From the NCBI GenBank assembly GCA_009782695.1, contig WRIO01000067.1, positions 1-6,447 of the forward strand: a stretch of DNA of 6,447 nt. The letters run 5' to 3'. The position numbers and the translations under genes are program-made. This stretch comes from Candidatus Cloacimonadota bacterium (GTDB taxonomy: Bacteria; Cloacimonadota; Cloacimonadia; Cloacimonadales; WRIO01). This document shows positions 6,237 to 6,447 of the stretch, in pieces (positions within the stretch are counted from its first letter, which is position 1; each line of letters opens with the position of its first letter). The notes under the pieces were generated by a model that was given only the letters and a program-made list of their open reading frames with translations, had not been told where the DNA came from and did no database searches.

Positions 6237-6274
6237 TATCAAAAAAAATCTCTATCTCCATATATTATATTATG
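6237..6274 (+). promoter_or_regulatory. Possible promoter ahead of the structured element
   Basis: TATC-A8-TCTCTAT (6237-6255) matches the block upstream of fba (159-177) at 18 of 19 positions and is followed by an AT-only stretch, TATATTATATTATG (6261-6274), with several -10-like hexamers. There is no good -35. If active it would transcribe the hairpin at 6288-6338 almost directly. Confidence 0.3.
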
Positions 6275-6282
6275 TTGAAAGA

Positions 6283-6340
6283 GTCAGAAAGCAAGAACCA
6301 CCGGAGCATGTCTGACCTTGTCCGGTGGACCTTGCTTTTT
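6283..6340 (+). ncRNA. Structured RNA or terminator candidate with possible pseudoknot
   Basis: Lower stem AAAGCAAG (6288-6295) with CTTGCTTT (6331-6338), a 2x2 internal loop (AA / AC), upper stem CCACCGGA (6298-6305) with TCCGGTGG (6321-6328), and a 15-base apical loop (6306-6320), ending in a run of five T. The bases just before the lower stem, GTCAGA (6283-6288), are exactly complementary to TCTGAC in the apical loop (6311-6316), allowing a loop-to-flank pseudoknot, with A6288 shared. The simplest reading is an intrinsic terminator about 170 bases after ygiQ. The pseudoknot and the promoter-like block just upstream leave room for a small RNA. I do not recognise a known family (not SRP RNA, tmRNA, RNase P or a riboswitch class I know). 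Confidence 0.45.
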
Positions 6341-6447
6341 GGTTGTTTATTTCCTTGATTTATAAGCAGATACGTAAACTCTTATTCAAAAAGTAGTTAA
6401 AAGTGCGCAAAACCCACTACAACGTAATATTTATCAGGATGATATAG
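6341..6447. other. Right-hand end without recognisable feature
   Basis: About 107 AT-rich bases after the structured element. I see only a weak 5-bp pairing (GTAGT 6393-6397 with ACTAC 6416-6420). No start codon with a convincing frame is present, although AGGATGA near 6436 could be a ribosome binding site for a gene beyond the window. The stretch 6144-6236, before the promoter-like block, likewise holds nothing beyond the CTTGCTTTTT repeat at 6201-6210. Confidence 0.3.

Noticed and set aside
6281..6345. SRP RNA, tmRNA, hammerhead ribozyme or integron attC site
   Set aside because: The GGAAGGAAGCA-type SRP core, tRNA-like end, CTGANGA/GAAA hammerhead core and GTTRRRY attC core are all absent on both strands.
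6121..6358. Two overlapping + strand open frames of 64 and 76 codons after ygiQ
   Set aside because: Both begin in the repeat element and run through the hairpin at 6288-6338; neither has a ribosome binding site or a recognisable sequence, and the two frames overlap almost completely.

Overview
The window reads as a chromosomal segment of an AT-rich, Gram-negative-type bacterium. The Gram-negative inference rests on waaA, which adds Kdo to lipid A. All four genes lie on the + strand. Three of them (fba, gap, waaA) have clear AGGAGG-like ribosome binding sites, which argues against a Bacteroidota host, where such sites are usually weak. I cannot place the organism further. Uncultured host-associated lineages such as Elusimicrobiota are possible, but that is a guess.

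Layout: 1-245 is an intergenic stretch with repeat hairpins and the probable fba promoter. 246-1220 is a class II fructose-bisphosphate aldolase. 1221-1594 holds a strong hairpin, a heptamer array, several repeat elements and the gap leader. 1595-2593 is glyceraldehyde-3-phosphate dehydrogenase. 2594-3026 is almost entirely repeats: a terminator-like hairpin, one inverted and two direct copies of a composite element, a CATTCTGAACGAAG-type repeat and three triloop hairpins. 3027-4238 is Kdo transferase WaaA, with its start moved downstream out of a repeat. 4239-4410 is a short gap. 4411-6111 is a YgiQ-family radical SAM protein whose last codons and stop lie inside a heptamer repeat. 6112-6447 has no convincing gene but contains a compact structured-RNA or terminator candidate with a possible pseudoknot.

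The genes are ordinary housekeeping functions. fba and gap are consecutive glycolysis/gluconeogenesis steps, but a 374-bp gap with a strong hairpin and separate leaders suggests they are transcribed separately. waaA (envelope) and ygiQ (unknown role) have no evident functional link to them or to each other.

The unusual content is between the genes. A modular family of short repeats keeps its flanking arms while the hairpin stems change with base pairing preserved. Many of the hairpins are C-GNA-G triloops, a type known to be exceptionally stable as single-stranded DNA. The same modules recur in both orientations, abut a heptamer (AAATTAG) array in two places, and reach into or up to the ends of waaA and ygiQ. 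This looks like a REP/MITE-like mobile repeat system. No mobilising enzyme is in the window.
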